In this document: positions 48,944-58,200 of the stretch, in pieces | How the letters are laid out: each line of letters starts with the position of its first letter | Numbering within the stretch: the stretch's first letter is position 1 | Assembly (NCBI RefSeq): GCF_002080045.1 | Contig: NZ_MUIN01000008.1 | Location: 1-64,000, forward strand | DNA: 64,000 nt | Source: Pseudomonas sp. Bc-h | GTDB taxonomy: Bacteria; Pseudomonadota; Gammaproteobacteria; Pseudomonadales; Pseudomonadaceae | Direction of reading: 5' to 3' | Notes under the pieces: model-generated | Told to the model about the DNA's origin: nothing | The model's input: the letters and a program-made list of their open reading frames with translations, nothing else | Databases searched by the model: none | Made by a program: the position numbers and the translations under genes

Positions 48944-50236
48944 ATGCTGGAGCGGCTGTTTCAACTCAAGGCACATGACACCAATGTGCGCACGGAAATC
49001 CTGGCCGGGGTCACGACGTTCCTGGCGATGGCCTACATCCTGTTCGTCAATCCGAGCATTCTCGGCGCGACCGGCATGGACAAGGGCGCCATCTTCGTCG
49101 CCACCTGCCTTGCAGCCGCCATTGGCTCCACGGTCATGGGCCTGATCGCCAACTACCCGATTGCGCTGGCACCGGGCATGGGCCTGAACGCCTTCTTCAC
49201 CTACACCGTGGTCCTGCACATGGGCCACACCTGGCAAGTGGCGCTGGGTGCGGTGTTCATCTCTGCCGTGATGTTCTTCCTGCTGTCGATCTTTCGCATT
49301 CGCGAATGGATCATCAACAGCATCCCGCTGCCGCTGCGCTCGGCGATTGCCGCCGGTATCGGCCTGTTTCTGGCGCTGATCGCGCTGCACAACGCGGAAA
49401 TCGTCGTCAGCAACCCGGCCACCATGGTCGGTCTGGGCGACCTGGCCAAGCCCGCACCGGTTCTCGCTGCACTCGGCTTCGCCCTGATCGTGGCGCTGGA
49501 AGCCCTGAAAGTGCGCGGCGCGGTGCTGATCGGCATTCTGGCGGTGACCATCGTCTCCATCCTGATGGGCTTCTCGCCGTTTGGCGGCGTGGTCTCGATG
49601 CCACCTTCGCTCGCCCCGACCTTCCTGCAACTGGACATCGCCGGTGCGCTGAACATCGGTCTGGTCAGCGTGATCTTCTCCTTCCTGTTCGTTGACCTGT
49701 TCGATAACTCCGGCACGCTGATCGGCGTTGCCAAGCGCGCAGGGCTGATGGGCAAGGACGGCCACATGCCGAAAATGGGCCGTGCGCTGATCGCTGACAG
49801 TACCGCCGCCATGGCCGGCTCGCTGCTCGGCACCTCGACCACCACCAGCTACATCGAATCGGCAGCCGGCGTGAGTGCCGGTGGCCGCACAGGCCTGACG
49901 GCCATCGTGGTCGCCGTGCTGTTCCTGCTGGCGCTGTTCTTCGCACCGTTGGCAGGCAGCGTCCCGGCGTTCGCCACCGCGCCGGCCCTGCTGTTCGTGG
50001 CCGTGCTGATGACCTCGGGCCTGGCGGAAATCAACTGGGACGACATCACTGAAGCGGCGCCTGTGGTACTCACCGCGCTGGCGATGCCGTTCACCTACTC
50101 CATCGCCAACGGCATCGCTTTTGGCTTCATTTCCTGGACAGTGATCAAGCTTCTGTCGGGCCGTGGCCGTGAGCTGAATTCGGCGCTGGTCATCCTGTCG
50201 ATCCTGTTCGTGATCAAGCTGGGCTTCTATCCATGA
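48944..50236 (+). CDS. NCS2/AzgA-family purine permease (adenine/guanine/hypoxanthine)
   Basis: A 430-aa, about 12-TM permease of the AzgA group (E. coli AdeP/GhxP). It has the N-terminal [33 protein letters not shown] (substrate region) and [23 protein letters not shown] precedes ATG 48944; the longer frame from 48752 is not credible. It overlaps trmA by 4 nt (ATGA), an unusual but common pseudomonad arrangement. Confidence 0.9.
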   Translation: MLERLFQLKAHDTNVRTEILAGVTTFLAMAYILFVNPSILGATGMDKGAIFVATCLAAAIGSTVMGLIANYPIALAPGMGLNAFFTYTVVLHMGHTWQVALGAVFISAVMFFLLSIFRIREWIINSIPLPLRSAIAAGIGLFLALIALHNAEIVVSNPATMVGLGDLAKPAPVLAALGFALIVALEALKVRGAVLIGILAVTIVSILMGFSPFGGVVSMPPSLAPTFLQLDIAGALNIGLVSVIFSFLFVDLFDNSGTLIGVAKRAGLMGKDGHMPKMGRALIADSTAAMAGSLLGTSTTTSYIESAAGVSAGGRTGLTAIVVAVLFLLALFFAPLAGSVPAFATAPALLFVAVLMTSGLAEINWDDITEAAPVVLTALAMPFTYSIANGIAFGFISWTVIKLLSGRGRELNSALVILSILFVIKLGFYP

Positions 50237-51318
50237 GTTCTACGTTCGACCCTGCGAGCTACAGCCTTCAGCTCGACGAAAAAGCCGAGCGGCTGCGCGA
50301 GCTGCTCAAACCGTTCGACGCCCCCGAGCCTCAGGTATTCGACTCCCCGCGCGAGCATTACCGCCTGCGTGCCGAGTTCCGCCTGTGGCGCGACGACGGC
50401 AAGCGTCACTACGCGATGTTCACGCCGGGCGACAAGTACACGCCGATCCTGATCAACGACTTCCCCATCGCCAGCAAGCAGATCAACGCGCTGATGCCGG
50501 TACTGCGGGATCGTTGGGAAGCCAGCAAGACGCTCAACCACAAGCTGTTTCAGGTTGACTTCCTGACCACGCTGGCCGGCGACGGCATGATTACCCTGTG
50601 CTACCACCGCCCGCTGGATGACGCCTGGATGCTGGAAGCCGAGCAACTGGCGGCGGACTTGAAGGTCAGCGTCATCGGTCGCTCCAAAGGTCAGCGGCTG
50701 GTGATCGGTCGCGACTACGTGACCGAAGAGCTGGAAGTGGCCGGTCGCACCTTCAGCTATCGCCAGCCGGAAGGCGCCTTCACTCAGCCCAACGGCACCG
50801 TGAACCAGAAAATGCTGAGCTGGGCTTACGAGGCACTGGGCGATCGAGAAGACGATCTGCTCGAGTTGTACTGCGGCAACGGCAACTTCACGCTGCCGCT
50901 GGCCACCCGCGTGCGCAAGGTTCTGGCGACCGAGATCAGCAAGACTTCGGTCAATGCCGCGCTGAGCAATCTGGCGGACAACGCTGTGGACAACGTGTCG
51001 TTGGTGCGGCTGTCGGCAGAAGAGCTGACCGAGGCGCTGAACGACGTACGCCCGTTCCGTCGTCTGGCCGGTGTCGACCTCAAGAGCTATGACTTCGGTA
51101 GCGTTTTTGTCGATCCTCCGCGAGCCGGCATGGACCCCGACACCTGCGAGCTGACCCGCCGCTTCGAGCGCATCCTGTACATCTCCTGCAACCCGGAAAC
51201 CCTGGCCGCCAACATCGCCCAACTGTACGACACCCATCGGGTCGAGCGCTGCGCGCTGTTCGACCAGTTTCCGTATACGCATCACATGGAATCGGGTGTG
51301 CTGCTGGTTCGTCGCTGA
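50233..51318 (+). CDS. trmA: tRNA (uracil54-C5)-methyltransferase TrmA
   Basis: A 361-aa SAM-dependent enzyme making ribothymidine at position 54 of tRNA (and m5U341 in tmRNA in E. coli). It has [12 protein letters not shown] (SAM motif I), the catalytic cysteine in YISCNPETL and [11 protein letters not shown]. Length is close to E. coli TrmA (366). Its start overlaps the permease stop, suggesting coupled translation. Confidence 0.95.
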   Translation: MSSTFDPASYSLQLDEKAERLRELLKPFDAPEPQVFDSPREHYRLRAEFRLWRDDGKRHYAMFTPGDKYTPILINDFPIASKQINALMPVLRDRWEASKTLNHKLFQVDFLTTLAGDGMITLCYHRPLDDAWMLEAEQLAADLKVSVIGRSKGQRLVIGRDYVTEELEVAGRTFSYRQPEGAFTQPNGTVNQKMLSWAYEALGDREDDLLELYCGNGNFTLPLATRVRKVLATEISKTSVNAALSNLADNAVDNVSLVRLSAEELTEALNDVRPFRRLAGVDLKSYDFGSVFVDPPRAGMDPDTCELTRRFERILYISCNPETLAANIAQLYDTHRVERCALFDQFPYTHHMESGVLLVRR

Positions 51319-51335
51319 TATCGCGCTTTGCCTTA

Positions 51336-51358
51336 GCACGACTTGCCGGCGGTGGCGT
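51336..51358. repeat. Half REP family A
   Basis: GCACGACTTGCCGGCGGTGGCG is a single arm after trmA; the partner arm is degenerate (CCACCCTCGGC). Confidence 0.5.
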
Positions 51359-51467
51359 TTCCAGCCACCCTCGGCAATCAGCGCGCACAAATCCTGAAGC
51401 ACAACGCGGCATGCCTGTTGGCCTGATATTCCCTAAGATCGCCCTTCATTTCAAAAAGGACGTTCTT

Positions 51468-51917
51468 ATGAAAAACCTACTCGCCCCGTTTCTTGCCGGC
51501 CTGGTCCTGACGCTCGGCAGCACCAGCGCCATCGCTGGCAAGCCAGTGCCCAAGACGCTGGTCTCGCTACCCGCAGCACAACTTGATTGGCAGGATGTTC
51601 CCGGCACCAACGGCGCGGTCAGCTATGCCAACACCCAGGGGAATATCCTCAGCGACGGTAAGGGCTTCTACTCAGCCTTCGTCAAGTTCAAGTCGGGCAC
51701 TGACAACGGCCTGCACAAACACACTCAGGCACTGCCGACCGTCGTACTCGCCGGGACTTTCTACGCCAATATCAACGGCACCCGTACCGAGTATCCGGCT
51801 GGTTCCTACTACAAACTGCCCGCCAAGCTTGCCCATGAAAGTGGCTGTGCCACGGGGGATGATTGCCTGCTGTTCCAGTATCAGGACAACAACTTCGATC
51901 TGGTGCCGGTCAAGTAA
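51468..51917 (+). CDS. Secreted cupin-domain protein
   Basis: A 149-aa protein with a signal peptide (MKNLLAPFLAGLVLTLGSTSAIA, cleavage after residue 23) and one cupin barrel. Candidate metal ligands are in GLHKHTQALPTVVLAGTFYA (HxH) and LAHESGCA. Two cysteines late in the protein (GCATGDDC) could form a disulphide. AAAAGGA precedes ATG 51468. It is predicted periplasmic. The function is unknown. Confidence 0.83.
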   Translation: MKNLLAPFLAGLVLTLGSTSAIAGKPVPKTLVSLPAAQLDWQDVPGTNGAVSYANTQGNILSDGKGFYSAFVKFKSGTDNGLHKHTQALPTVVLAGTFYANINGTRTEYPAGSYYKLPAKLAHESGCATGDDCLLFQYQDNNFDLVPVK

Positions 51918-52122
51918 TATCCAGACTCCTGACCAATCAACGCGAGAGGGGCCTGATCACCCCCTCTCACAGGCGCAACTACAACCTGAAGTCCTGCAAC
52001 TTCTGCATGATCAATCGGCACATACTCCACCATTCATCATTAAATTTCTGACAGTAAGAGGCATATACCTCCTTACAGGTGTATAACATTCGGCCGTCTT
52101 TCGCTTCGATGGATGTCCTGCC

Positions 52123-53415
52123 TTGAGTTCCGAATCGCCCGCTTCGCCCTCCGAATCTTCCTCTGAAAGCGTGCTGCGCCAGCCCGGCTTCTTTGAGTTT
52201 CTGACCGCCCGCCTCGCCGCCGTATTTGCCATGCAAATTCAGGCCGTGGTGGTTGCCTGGCAGGTCTATGACATGACCCGCAGCCCGATATCGCTTGCGT
52301 ATGTGGGCCTCGCTCAGTTCATTCCGATGTTGCTGTTGCTGATGCCCGCGGGCGACCTGATCGACCGTTACGACCGCAAGCTGATCCTGACCATCAGCTG
52401 GACCGTGCAAGCGGTATGCAGCCTGACGCTCATGCTGATTTCCGTCACTCATCACCAGGACACACGCCTGATCTACGCCACCCTGGCGTTGTTCGGCTGT
52501 GCGCGAGCCTTCACCGGGCCCGCGCTGCAAAGCCTGTTGCCGCAAGTCGTAGCCCGGGAAAAACTCGCCTCGGCCATCGCCACCAACAGCATGATCATGC
52601 GCATTGCCACCATCGCCGGGCCTCTGGTGGGCGGCGGGCTCTACGCGTTGGGCGGCGGCGGTCTGACCTACTCGGTGTGCATGGCCAGCTTCATCGCAGC
52701 GGTGCTGTTGCTGATTCGGGTGCCAGTGCTGTACGCGGGCAAGAAACAGATTCTTGAATCCACAGCCTGGAAACGCTTCACCGCTGGTATCGCCTTCATT
52801 CGCTCGCGACCCATCATTCTCGGCACCATCTCTCTGGACCTGTTCGCGGTGCTGCTGGGCGGCGTGGTGGCCTTGCTGCCGATCTATGCTCACGAAGTGC
52901 TGCATCTGGGGCCACAAGGGCTCGGCGCGTTGCGCAGCGCGATGAGTCTCGGCGAAGTGGGTACCGGTCTCTATCTGAGCGTGCGCCCATTCGACCGCAA
53001 CGTCGGCATGGTGATGTTCATCGCCGTGGCCGTATTTGGACTGGCGAACCTGGTGTTCGCCTTGTCGACACTGTTCTGGCTCTCATTGCTGGCGCTGATG
53101 ATCGCGGGCGCGGCGGACATGGTCAGCGTCTACATCCGTTCGACATTGGTGCAATTCTCCACGCCGGATGACATGCGCGGGCGAGTGAACGCGGTGAACA
53201 TGCTGTTCATCGGCTCGTCCAACGAACTGGGCGAATTCCGCGCAGGCAGTAGCGCCGCACTCTGGGGCGCAGTGCCTGCGGCGGTCATCGGCGGGCTGTG
53301 TACGTTGGGCGTAGTCGGCACCTGGATGTGGGGCTTCAAGGCGTTGCGCCAGGTGAACCACTTTGCCGATGCATCGCCTGCCGAGGTGACCGAGAAGCAG
53401 ACGGCGCGCGTTTGA
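52123..53415 (+). CDS. MFS transporter, EntS/MFS_3-like
   Basis: A 430-aa, 12-TM transporter similar to the EntS/YfiS group of exporters. TM1 (FFEFLTARLAAVFAMQIQAVVVAWQVYDMT) and motif A-like DLIDRYDRKLIL are visible. The start is TTG at 52123: the frame has no ATG before TM1, and a TTG with weak GGAT upstream gives the right N-terminus. Substrate unknown. A perfect 16-bp inverted repeat follows. Confidence 0.82.
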   Translation: MSSESPASPSESSSESVLRQPGFFEFLTARLAAVFAMQIQAVVVAWQVYDMTRSPISLAYVGLAQFIPMLLLLMPAGDLIDRYDRKLILTISWTVQAVCSLTLMLISVTHHQDTRLIYATLALFGCARAFTGPALQSLLPQVVAREKLASAIATNSMIMRIATIAGPLVGGGLYALGGGGLTYSVCMASFIAAVLLLIRVPVLYAGKKQILESTAWKRFTAGIAFIRSRPIILGTISLDLFAVLLGGVVALLPIYAHEVLHLGPQGLGALRSAMSLGEVGTGLYLSVRPFDRNVGMVMFIAVAVFGLANLVFALSTLFWLSLLALMIAGAADMVSVYIRSTLVQFSTPDDMRGRVNAVNMLFIGSSNELGEFRAGSSAALWGAVPAAVIGGLCTLGVVGTWMWGFKALRQVNHFADASPAEVTEKQTARV

Positions 53416-53420
53416 TCCAG

Positions 53421-53470
53421 TGATCGTTCCCACGCTTTGACCGTCCACACGCAGAGCGTGGGAACGATCA
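53421..53470. repeat. Perfect 16-bp inverted repeat between convergent genes
   Basis: TGATCGTTCCCACGCT (53421-53436) and AGCGTGGGAACGATCA (53455-53470) around 18 nt. It is a third repeat type, of the CGTTCCCACGC kind common in Pseudomonas intergenic DNA. It is likely a two-way terminator for the MFS gene and araD1. Confidence 0.75.
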
Positions 53471-53497
53471 GGTGAACCTTGACCTGCAGCGCATAGC

Positions 53498-54493
53498 TTA
53501 AAGAGCCTTGATCTGACCGATTGCCACAGCACGCGGGCCTTCGCCGATGCCGTTTTCCAGCGGCGCGCCAAACGCATCGAGGCTGATCTGGAAGCGGTCG
53601 CCGGGCTGGGTTTTCACGCCATCGGCGAACGACAGGGTCGCAGTTCCGAAGTAATGAATGTGCACATCGCCTGGACGCAGGAACTGCGCGTACTTGAAGT
53701 GGTGGTATTCCAGGTTCGCCAGGCTGTGGCACATGTTGTCTTCGCCGCTGAGAAATTCCTTCTCCCAGATCACCTCGCCGTTGCGCTTGATCCGGCTCAT
53801 CCCGGCCAGATGACGCGGCAGTTCGCCGACGCGCAATTCCGGACCGTAGGCGCAGTAACGCAGTTTGGAATGCGCGAGATACAGGTAGTTGCGGCGCTCC
53901 ATGACGTGGTCGGAAAACTCGTTGCCCAGCGCGTAACCCAGACGATATGGCTGGCCGTCGTCGCCAATGACGTAGAGGCCGGTCAGCTCGGGTTCTTCGC
54001 CTGCGTCCTCTGCGAACGCAGGCACAGGGAAGTCCGCTCCCGGACGTACAACGATGCTGCCATCGCCTTTGTAGAACCACTCCGGTTGCGCGCCGACCTG
54101 ACCTTGCGCAGGTTTGCCGCCTTCGATGCCCCACTTGAAGATCTTCATGGTGTCGGTCATGCCGGCTTCGACCTGACCGTCGTGCTGGTGCATCTTGTCC
54201 CGCGCCGAAGCGCTGCCCAGGTGGGTCAGGCCCGTGCCGCTGATCAGGCAGTGCGCAGGGTCTTCGTGATCCAGTGGAGGGAGGATCTGGCCGCTCTCCA
54301 GCAGGCCGGCGTAATCAGGACCGGGTTCGGTGCCGCGGCGTTGGACTTCATCTTGCAGGCTGTGTTTCGCGTGAATCGCGGCAAGGGCCAGCTCACGGGT
54401 GCTTGCGGTGTTGCAAATGACGTTGACCTGCGAGCCATCGACGACGCCGACCTGGCGCTGTCCGTGGCTGTTTTCGAATTGAATCAGGCGCAT
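53498..54493 (-). CDS. FAH-fold hydrolase/dehydratase, AraD1/GguC family
   Basis: A 331-aa member of the fumarylacetoacetate hydrolase fold. The family stretch ISGTGLTHLGSASARDKMH (about 84-102) is AraD1/GguC-specific. AEEPELTGLYVIGDDGQPYRLGYALGNEFSDHVMERRNYLYLAHSKLR holds metal-binding acidic residues. AraD1-type proteins dehydrate or cleave 2-keto-3-deoxy sugar acids. It lies downstream of an enolase-superfamily dehydratase, consistent with sequential steps. Confidence 0.87.
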   Translation of the reverse strand: MRLIQFENSHGQRQVGVVDGSQVNVICNTASTRELALAAIHAKHSLQDEVQRRGTEPGPDYAGLLESGQILPPLDHEDPAHCLISGTGLTHLGSASARDKMHQHDGQVEAGMTDTMKIFKWGIEGGKPAQGQVGAQPEWFYKGDGSIVVRPGADFPVPAFAEDAGEEPELTGLYVIGDDGQPYRLGYALGNEFSDHVMERRNYLYLAHSKLRYCAYGPELRVGELPRHLAGMSRIKRNGEVIWEKEFLSGEDNMCHSLANLEYHHFKYAQFLRPGDVHIHYFGTATLSFADGVKTQPGDRFQISLDAFGAPLENGIGEGPRAVAIGQIKAL

Positions 54494-54578
54494 TGGGCTG
54501 AATCTCCAAGACTATGGGCCGTCAGGTGAGGACGGCGCTGCTGCGGCCGCACGTTGTTTAAAGACCGGTAGGGAATCT

Positions 54579-54668
54579 GTGGGAGGGAGCTTGCTCGCGA
54601 AAGGCCGGTACATGCGGCACATCTCCATCGAGCCAGCCACCCCCTATGCGAGCAAGCTCCCTCCCACG
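54579..54668. repeat. REPIN family B
   Basis: GTGGGAGGGAGCTTGCTCGCGA faces TGCGAGCAAGCTCCCTCCCAC, in the 198-bp gap between araD1-like and dehydratase genes. Confidence 0.85.
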
Positions 54669-54691
54669 GTCGAAAGGCGATGCCTGAAAAA

Positions 54692-55867
54692 TCACTCGAT
54701 AATGTTGAACTCGCTCAGGTATTCATCGGAGATTTCCAGCCCCAGGCCCGGTTTGTTGTCGTCCAGCTGGATATAGCCAGTGACCGGTTGTGGCTCGCCC
54801 TTGAACACGTAGTAAAAGAGTTCGTTGCCGACTTCGACATCGAACACCGGGAAGAACTCGGCCATCGGCGAAGCGGTGGTGGACATGGTCAGGTGGTAGT
54901 TGTGCATCTGGCCGGCGTGAGGGATGACCGGCACCGACCAGGCTTCGGCCATGGCGTTGATCTTGCGTGCCGCGGTGATGCCGCCGACGCGGTTAGTGTC
55001 GTACTGGATCACGTCGACCGCACGGCGTTCGAGCATGTCCTTGAAGCCGTAGGAAGTGAATTCGTGCTCGCCGCCGGAGATCGGCATGATGCCCATCTTC
55101 TTCAGCTCGATGTAGCCTTCCAGGTCGTCGGCGATCACCGGCTCTTCCAGCCAGCGCGGTTCGAATTCGGCCAGCTTCGGCAACATGCGGCGGGCGTATT
55201 CCAGGGTCCAGCCCATGTAGCACTCGAGCATGATGTCGACGTCGGGACCGGCCAGTTCACGCAGCGCACGAACCTGCTCGATGTTGCGCCGCATGCCCGC
55301 CGGGCCGTCTTTCGGGCCGTAGCCGAAGCGCATTTTCAGCGCGGTAAAGCCCTGGCTCAGATAGCCCTGAGCCTCTTCCAGGAACAGGTCCAGGTTGTCG
55401 TTGGCATAGAGCTTGGAGGCGTAGGTCCAGATCTTTTCTTTGGTACGGCCACCGAGCAGCTTGAACACCGGCTTGTTGACCGCCTTGCCCATGATGTCCC
55501 AAATGGCGATATCGATGGCCGAGATGGCCGCCATGCCGATGCCTTTACGGCCCCAGGCGTGGCTCTGGCGGTACATCTTCTGCCAGATGTATTCGTTGTC
55601 GAACGGGTCTTCGCCGATGGCGATGGGGGCCAGATAGGTGTCGATGATTTCCTTGGCCACGCGCGGCGCCAGAGCGCAGTTACCGATGCCGACGATGCCG
55701 TTGTCGGTCTCGACTTCAACCACCAGCCAACCGTGGAAACGGAAGGAGCCCATGGCATCCCCACGCTCGAACAGAATGTCGCTGGCGTTGGTGCAGAAAT
55801 GCGCCTGCGGTGGAACGACCTTGCCTTTCCATTCGAATACGCGGGTACGGATTGCCTTGATTTTCAT
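54692..55867 (-). CDS. Enolase-superfamily sugar-acid dehydratase, L-rhamnonate-dehydratase-like
   Basis: A 391-aa mandelate-racemase-type enzyme. [19 protein letters not shown] has the first general base region. Mg2+ ligands appear in [16 protein letters not shown] and ISGGEHEF. D-x-N-R in [10 protein letters not shown] and the histidine in [12 protein letters not shown] complete the set. Sequence along the second half resembles E. coli RhmD (KWIEE, SGEHHGT, VVPHGSS...HH). It dehydrates an aldonate to a 2-keto-3-deoxy acid; the sugar is not fixed. Confidence 0.85.
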   Translation of the reverse strand: MKIKAIRTRVFEWKGKVVPPQAHFCTNASDILFERGDAMGSFRFHGWLVVEVETDNGIVGIGNCALAPRVAKEIIDTYLAPIAIGEDPFDNEYIWQKMYRQSHAWGRKGIGMAAISAIDIAIWDIMGKAVNKPVFKLLGGRTKEKIWTYASKLYANDNLDLFLEEAQGYLSQGFTALKMRFGYGPKDGPAGMRRNIEQVRALRELAGPDVDIMLECYMGWTLEYARRMLPKLAEFEPRWLEEPVIADDLEGYIELKKMGIMPISGGEHEFTSYGFKDMLERRAVDVIQYDTNRVGGITAARKINAMAEAWSVPVIPHAGQMHNYHLTMSTTASPMAEFFPVFDVEVGNELFYYVFKGEPQPVTGYIQLDDNKPGLGLEISDEYLSEFNIIE

Positions 55868-56101
55868 GAGTAACGTTCCCTATGAACTTCTTGTAGTTGT
55901 TGTTCGAACGTCGCCGCAGAGCGCTGCGTCGTGTTTCGATGAGCAGATTTAGCCAGCGGCGACCGGGATCGGCTAATCACTTATGCGTATCCAGTGATAG
56001 CTCCAGGTGATCGCTCATCAAGGAGATCTGCGCGTGGAGTTATAGGAAAAAGACGGCAGATTGTGGAACGATCAACCCGGTCCCAAGAGCGACACGGTAT
56101 T

Positions 56102-56123
56102 TGTGGGAGGGAGCTTGCTCGCA
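56102..56123 (+). repeat. Single REP family B arm
   Basis: TGTGGGAGGGAGCTTGCTCGC without an opposing arm nearby. Confidence 0.7.
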
Positions 56124-56161
56124 CAATCAAGCGCGTCTTCCCATCCGCCAAAATCGCAGGC

Positions 56162-56198
56162 AAAAAAAACCGCAGAGCTCTGATCCAGCGCTCTGCGG
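56162..56198 (-). terminator. Strong Rho-independent terminator of the pdxA2-like operon
   Basis: CCGCAGAGC (56170-56178) pairs with GCTCTGCGG (56190-56198); on the minus strand it ends in eight T (56169-56162). It closes the MFS-amidohydrolase-pdxA2 operon. Confidence 0.92.
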
Positions 56199-56239
56199 CA
56201 AAACGTGGCCGGTTAGAAACCGGATAAAACGTCAAGCCA

Positions 56240-57244
56240 TCACACGTTGCTCTGCCCCATGCGACAGCCGATCTCGAACGCCTGGCGAATCGCGCCGACG
56301 TTGGCCTTTCCCTGCCCTGCAATATCGAAGGCCGTGCCGTGCGCCGGCGTGGTGATCGGAATCGGCAAGCCGCCCTGCACCGTCACGCCTCGAGAGAAGC
56401 CCATCAGCTTGATCGCGATCTGGCCCTGGTCGTGGTACATCGTCACTACCGCGTCGAAGGCATTGGCGTCGCCCTGCACTTTCAGGAAAATCGTGTCTCC
56501 CGGATACGGCCCGTCGGCATTCATGCCCTGCGCCTGCGCGGTTTTCACCGCCGGGCCGATGATGTCGATTTCCTCGCGCCCGAACGAGCCGTTGTCACCA
56601 TTGTGCGGGTTCAAGCCGCAGACACCGATGCGCGGCGCCTTCAGGCCGTTGCGCTTGAGCGCCGTGTCGATCAGCCGAATCGCTTCGATCACCCGCTGCT
56701 GACTCAGCATCCCCGGCACCGCCGACAACGCCACGTGAGACGTCACCCGCGAGGTCCACAGATTGTCCATCACGTTGAATTCGCAGAACGGCCCGCTGAA
56801 ACCCAGCAGCTCGGCGAACCAGTGCAGTTCGTCGTTGTGATCCATGCCCGCCATGTGCAGCGAGGTCTTGTTCAGCGGCCCGAACAGCACCGAGTTGGTC
56901 ACTTTGGCGGCCGTCAGCTCAACCGCAATCTTCAACGTATCGAGGCAGTAGCGGCCACCGATAGCGCTGGCCTCGCTGCGTGGAAATTCGCCCACGGCAT
57001 CGCCGCGAAAGTTATAGAACAGCGGGGTGTCGTCGCTGAAATCCAGCGTGTCCAGTGAATCGATCTGACGATACGGGAACGAGACGCCCGCGATGTCCAT
57101 GCCTCGACGCATTTCAGCTTCGTCAGCGATCAGCAGGACATGGGCCTGACTGCGCACTTTTTCGTCGCTGAGCAGACGTGCGATCAATTCCGGGCCGATG
57201 CCCGCCGGGTCACCGAGTACCATCGCAAATCGGGTTTTGTTCAT
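56240..57244 (-). CDS. PdxA-family dehydrogenase (PdxA2-like)
   Basis: A 334-aa NAD-dependent, metal-binding hydroxyacid dehydrogenase of the PdxA family. GDPAGIGPE (about 10-18), the histidine-rich metal site (LFGPLNKTSLHMAG, HDQGQIAIKL) and TPAHGTAFDIAG are kept. The catabolic context argues against the pyridoxine role. PdxA2 proteins such as D-threonate-4-phosphate dehydrogenase act on phospho-sugar acids, but no DUF1537 kinase is present. GAGGAG precedes ATG 57244. It overlaps the amidohydrolase by 4 nt. Confidence 0.87.
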   Translation of the reverse strand: MNKTRFAMVLGDPAGIGPELIARLLSDEKVRSQAHVLLIADEAEMRRGMDIAGVSFPYRQIDSLDTLDFSDDTPLFYNFRGDAVGEFPRSEASAIGGRYCLDTLKIAVELTAAKVTNSVLFGPLNKTSLHMAGMDHNDELHWFAELLGFSGPFCEFNVMDNLWTSRVTSHVALSAVPGMLSQQRVIEAIRLIDTALKRNGLKAPRIGVCGLNPHNGDNGSFGREEIDIIGPAVKTAQAQGMNADGPYPGDTIFLKVQGDANAFDAVVTMYHDQGQIAIKLMGFSRGVTVQGGLPIPITTPAHGTAFDIAGQGKANVGAIRQAFEIGCRMGQSNV

Positions 57245-58200
57245 GCCTGACTCCTCATCTGTTCTGGCCACGGACCTGCCGCGGCGCACGGCTCGCAGCG
57301 ATAGATACGCTGCGCATTGCTGTAGAAAAGACGCTCCTGATCGGCGTGCGGCAGATCACGAACGATGTGTTTGAAACCGCTGTAGATGTCATCGAACGAG
57401 CCACACAGGCTGTCGACCGGGAAGTTGCTGGCAAACATCGCGCGCTCTGTGCCGAACATGGCGACGATCTCGCGCACGATCCAGGCGTTGTCGGCAGCCC
57501 TCCAGCGTCTGCCGCGAAGGCCGAGCCCGGAAATCTTCACCACGACGTTGGGCTGATCGGCGAGTTTCGCCATTGCCGCGTGCCAGCCTGCCAGGCCTTC
57601 GACGCTACGATCCGACGGCAGTCCGGCATGGTTGAGAATCAACGGGGTCTCAGGAAAATCCCGCGCCAGCAACTCGGCCTCGGGCAAATTCCACCATGGC
57701 GTCTGCAGGTCGAACCGCAGGCCCAGGTCGTGCAAGGCCGCGTAACTGCGCCGCCAGTGATCATCAGTCATCAACGTGCGATGCTCGCCCACTTCTTCAG
57801 GCGATGCAGGGCCGCCGGGTTTGTGTCGCACGCTGCGTACGCTGGCGAACAGGGCCTGTTCGGCGAGCACCGCGATGGCGTCTGGATGATCGAGCCAGGC
57901 CTGAGCCACCACCGCGTTGGGCACGCCATACCGGGCGGCGATCTGCTCGATGAATCGGGTCTCGCCAATCGGGTCGCTCGGGTTCCATTCGGTCTCGACG
58001 TAAACCGTCTGCACCACGTTGTGCTCGCCGGCATCGGCGAAGTAGTCGGCAGGCAGATAGCGCCGTTTGATCGCCGAGTAATCACCGTAGCGGAACGGTA
58101 TATTTGCACCCTGCGCAAGCCACGGATGGTAGTTGGCTTGCGGATCCCAAAAGTGGTGATGGGCGTCGACAATCGGGCCGTTGTACAACTCATCAGCCAT
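57241..58200 (-). CDS. COG3618-type amidohydrolase, lactonase-like
   Basis: A 319-aa amidohydrolase_2 protein. It has the metal-binding HHHFWD near the N-terminus (IVDAHHHFWDP, H15 and H17), LILNHAGLP and the C-terminal catalytic-Asp region FASNFPVDSL. Relatives include L-fuconolactonase, L-rhamnono-1,4-lactonase and 2-pyrone-4,6-dicarboxylate lactonase. In this operon a sugar lactone is the likely substrate. It overlaps pdxA2 by 4 nt and the MFS gene by 8 nt. Confidence 0.85.
   Translation of the reverse strand: MADELYNGPIVDAHHHFWDPQANYHPWLAQGANIPFRYGDYSAIKRRYLPADYFADAGEHNVVQTVYVETEWNPSDPIGETRFIEQIAARYGVPNAVVAQAWLDHPDAIAVLAEQALFASVRSVRHKPGGPASPEEVGEHRTLMTDDHWRRSYAALHDLGLRFDLQTPWWNLPEAELLARDFPETPLILNHAGLPSDRSVEGLAGWHAAMAKLADQPNVVVKISGLGLRGRRWRAADNAWIVREIVAMFGTERAMFASNFPVDSLCGSFDDIYSGFKHIVRDLPHADQERLFYSNAQRIYRCEPCAAAGPWPEQMRSQA

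Larger units (their letters stand above)
55868..56239. other. 372-bp region between dehydratase and pdxA2-like genes
   Basis: No gene. It contains an imperfect dyad ATCACT-N11-AGTGAT (55976-55998) upstream of the dehydratase, a single REP family B arm (56102-56123), and the terminator at 56170-56198. The dehydratase promoter must lie between the arm and 55868. Confidence 0.5.
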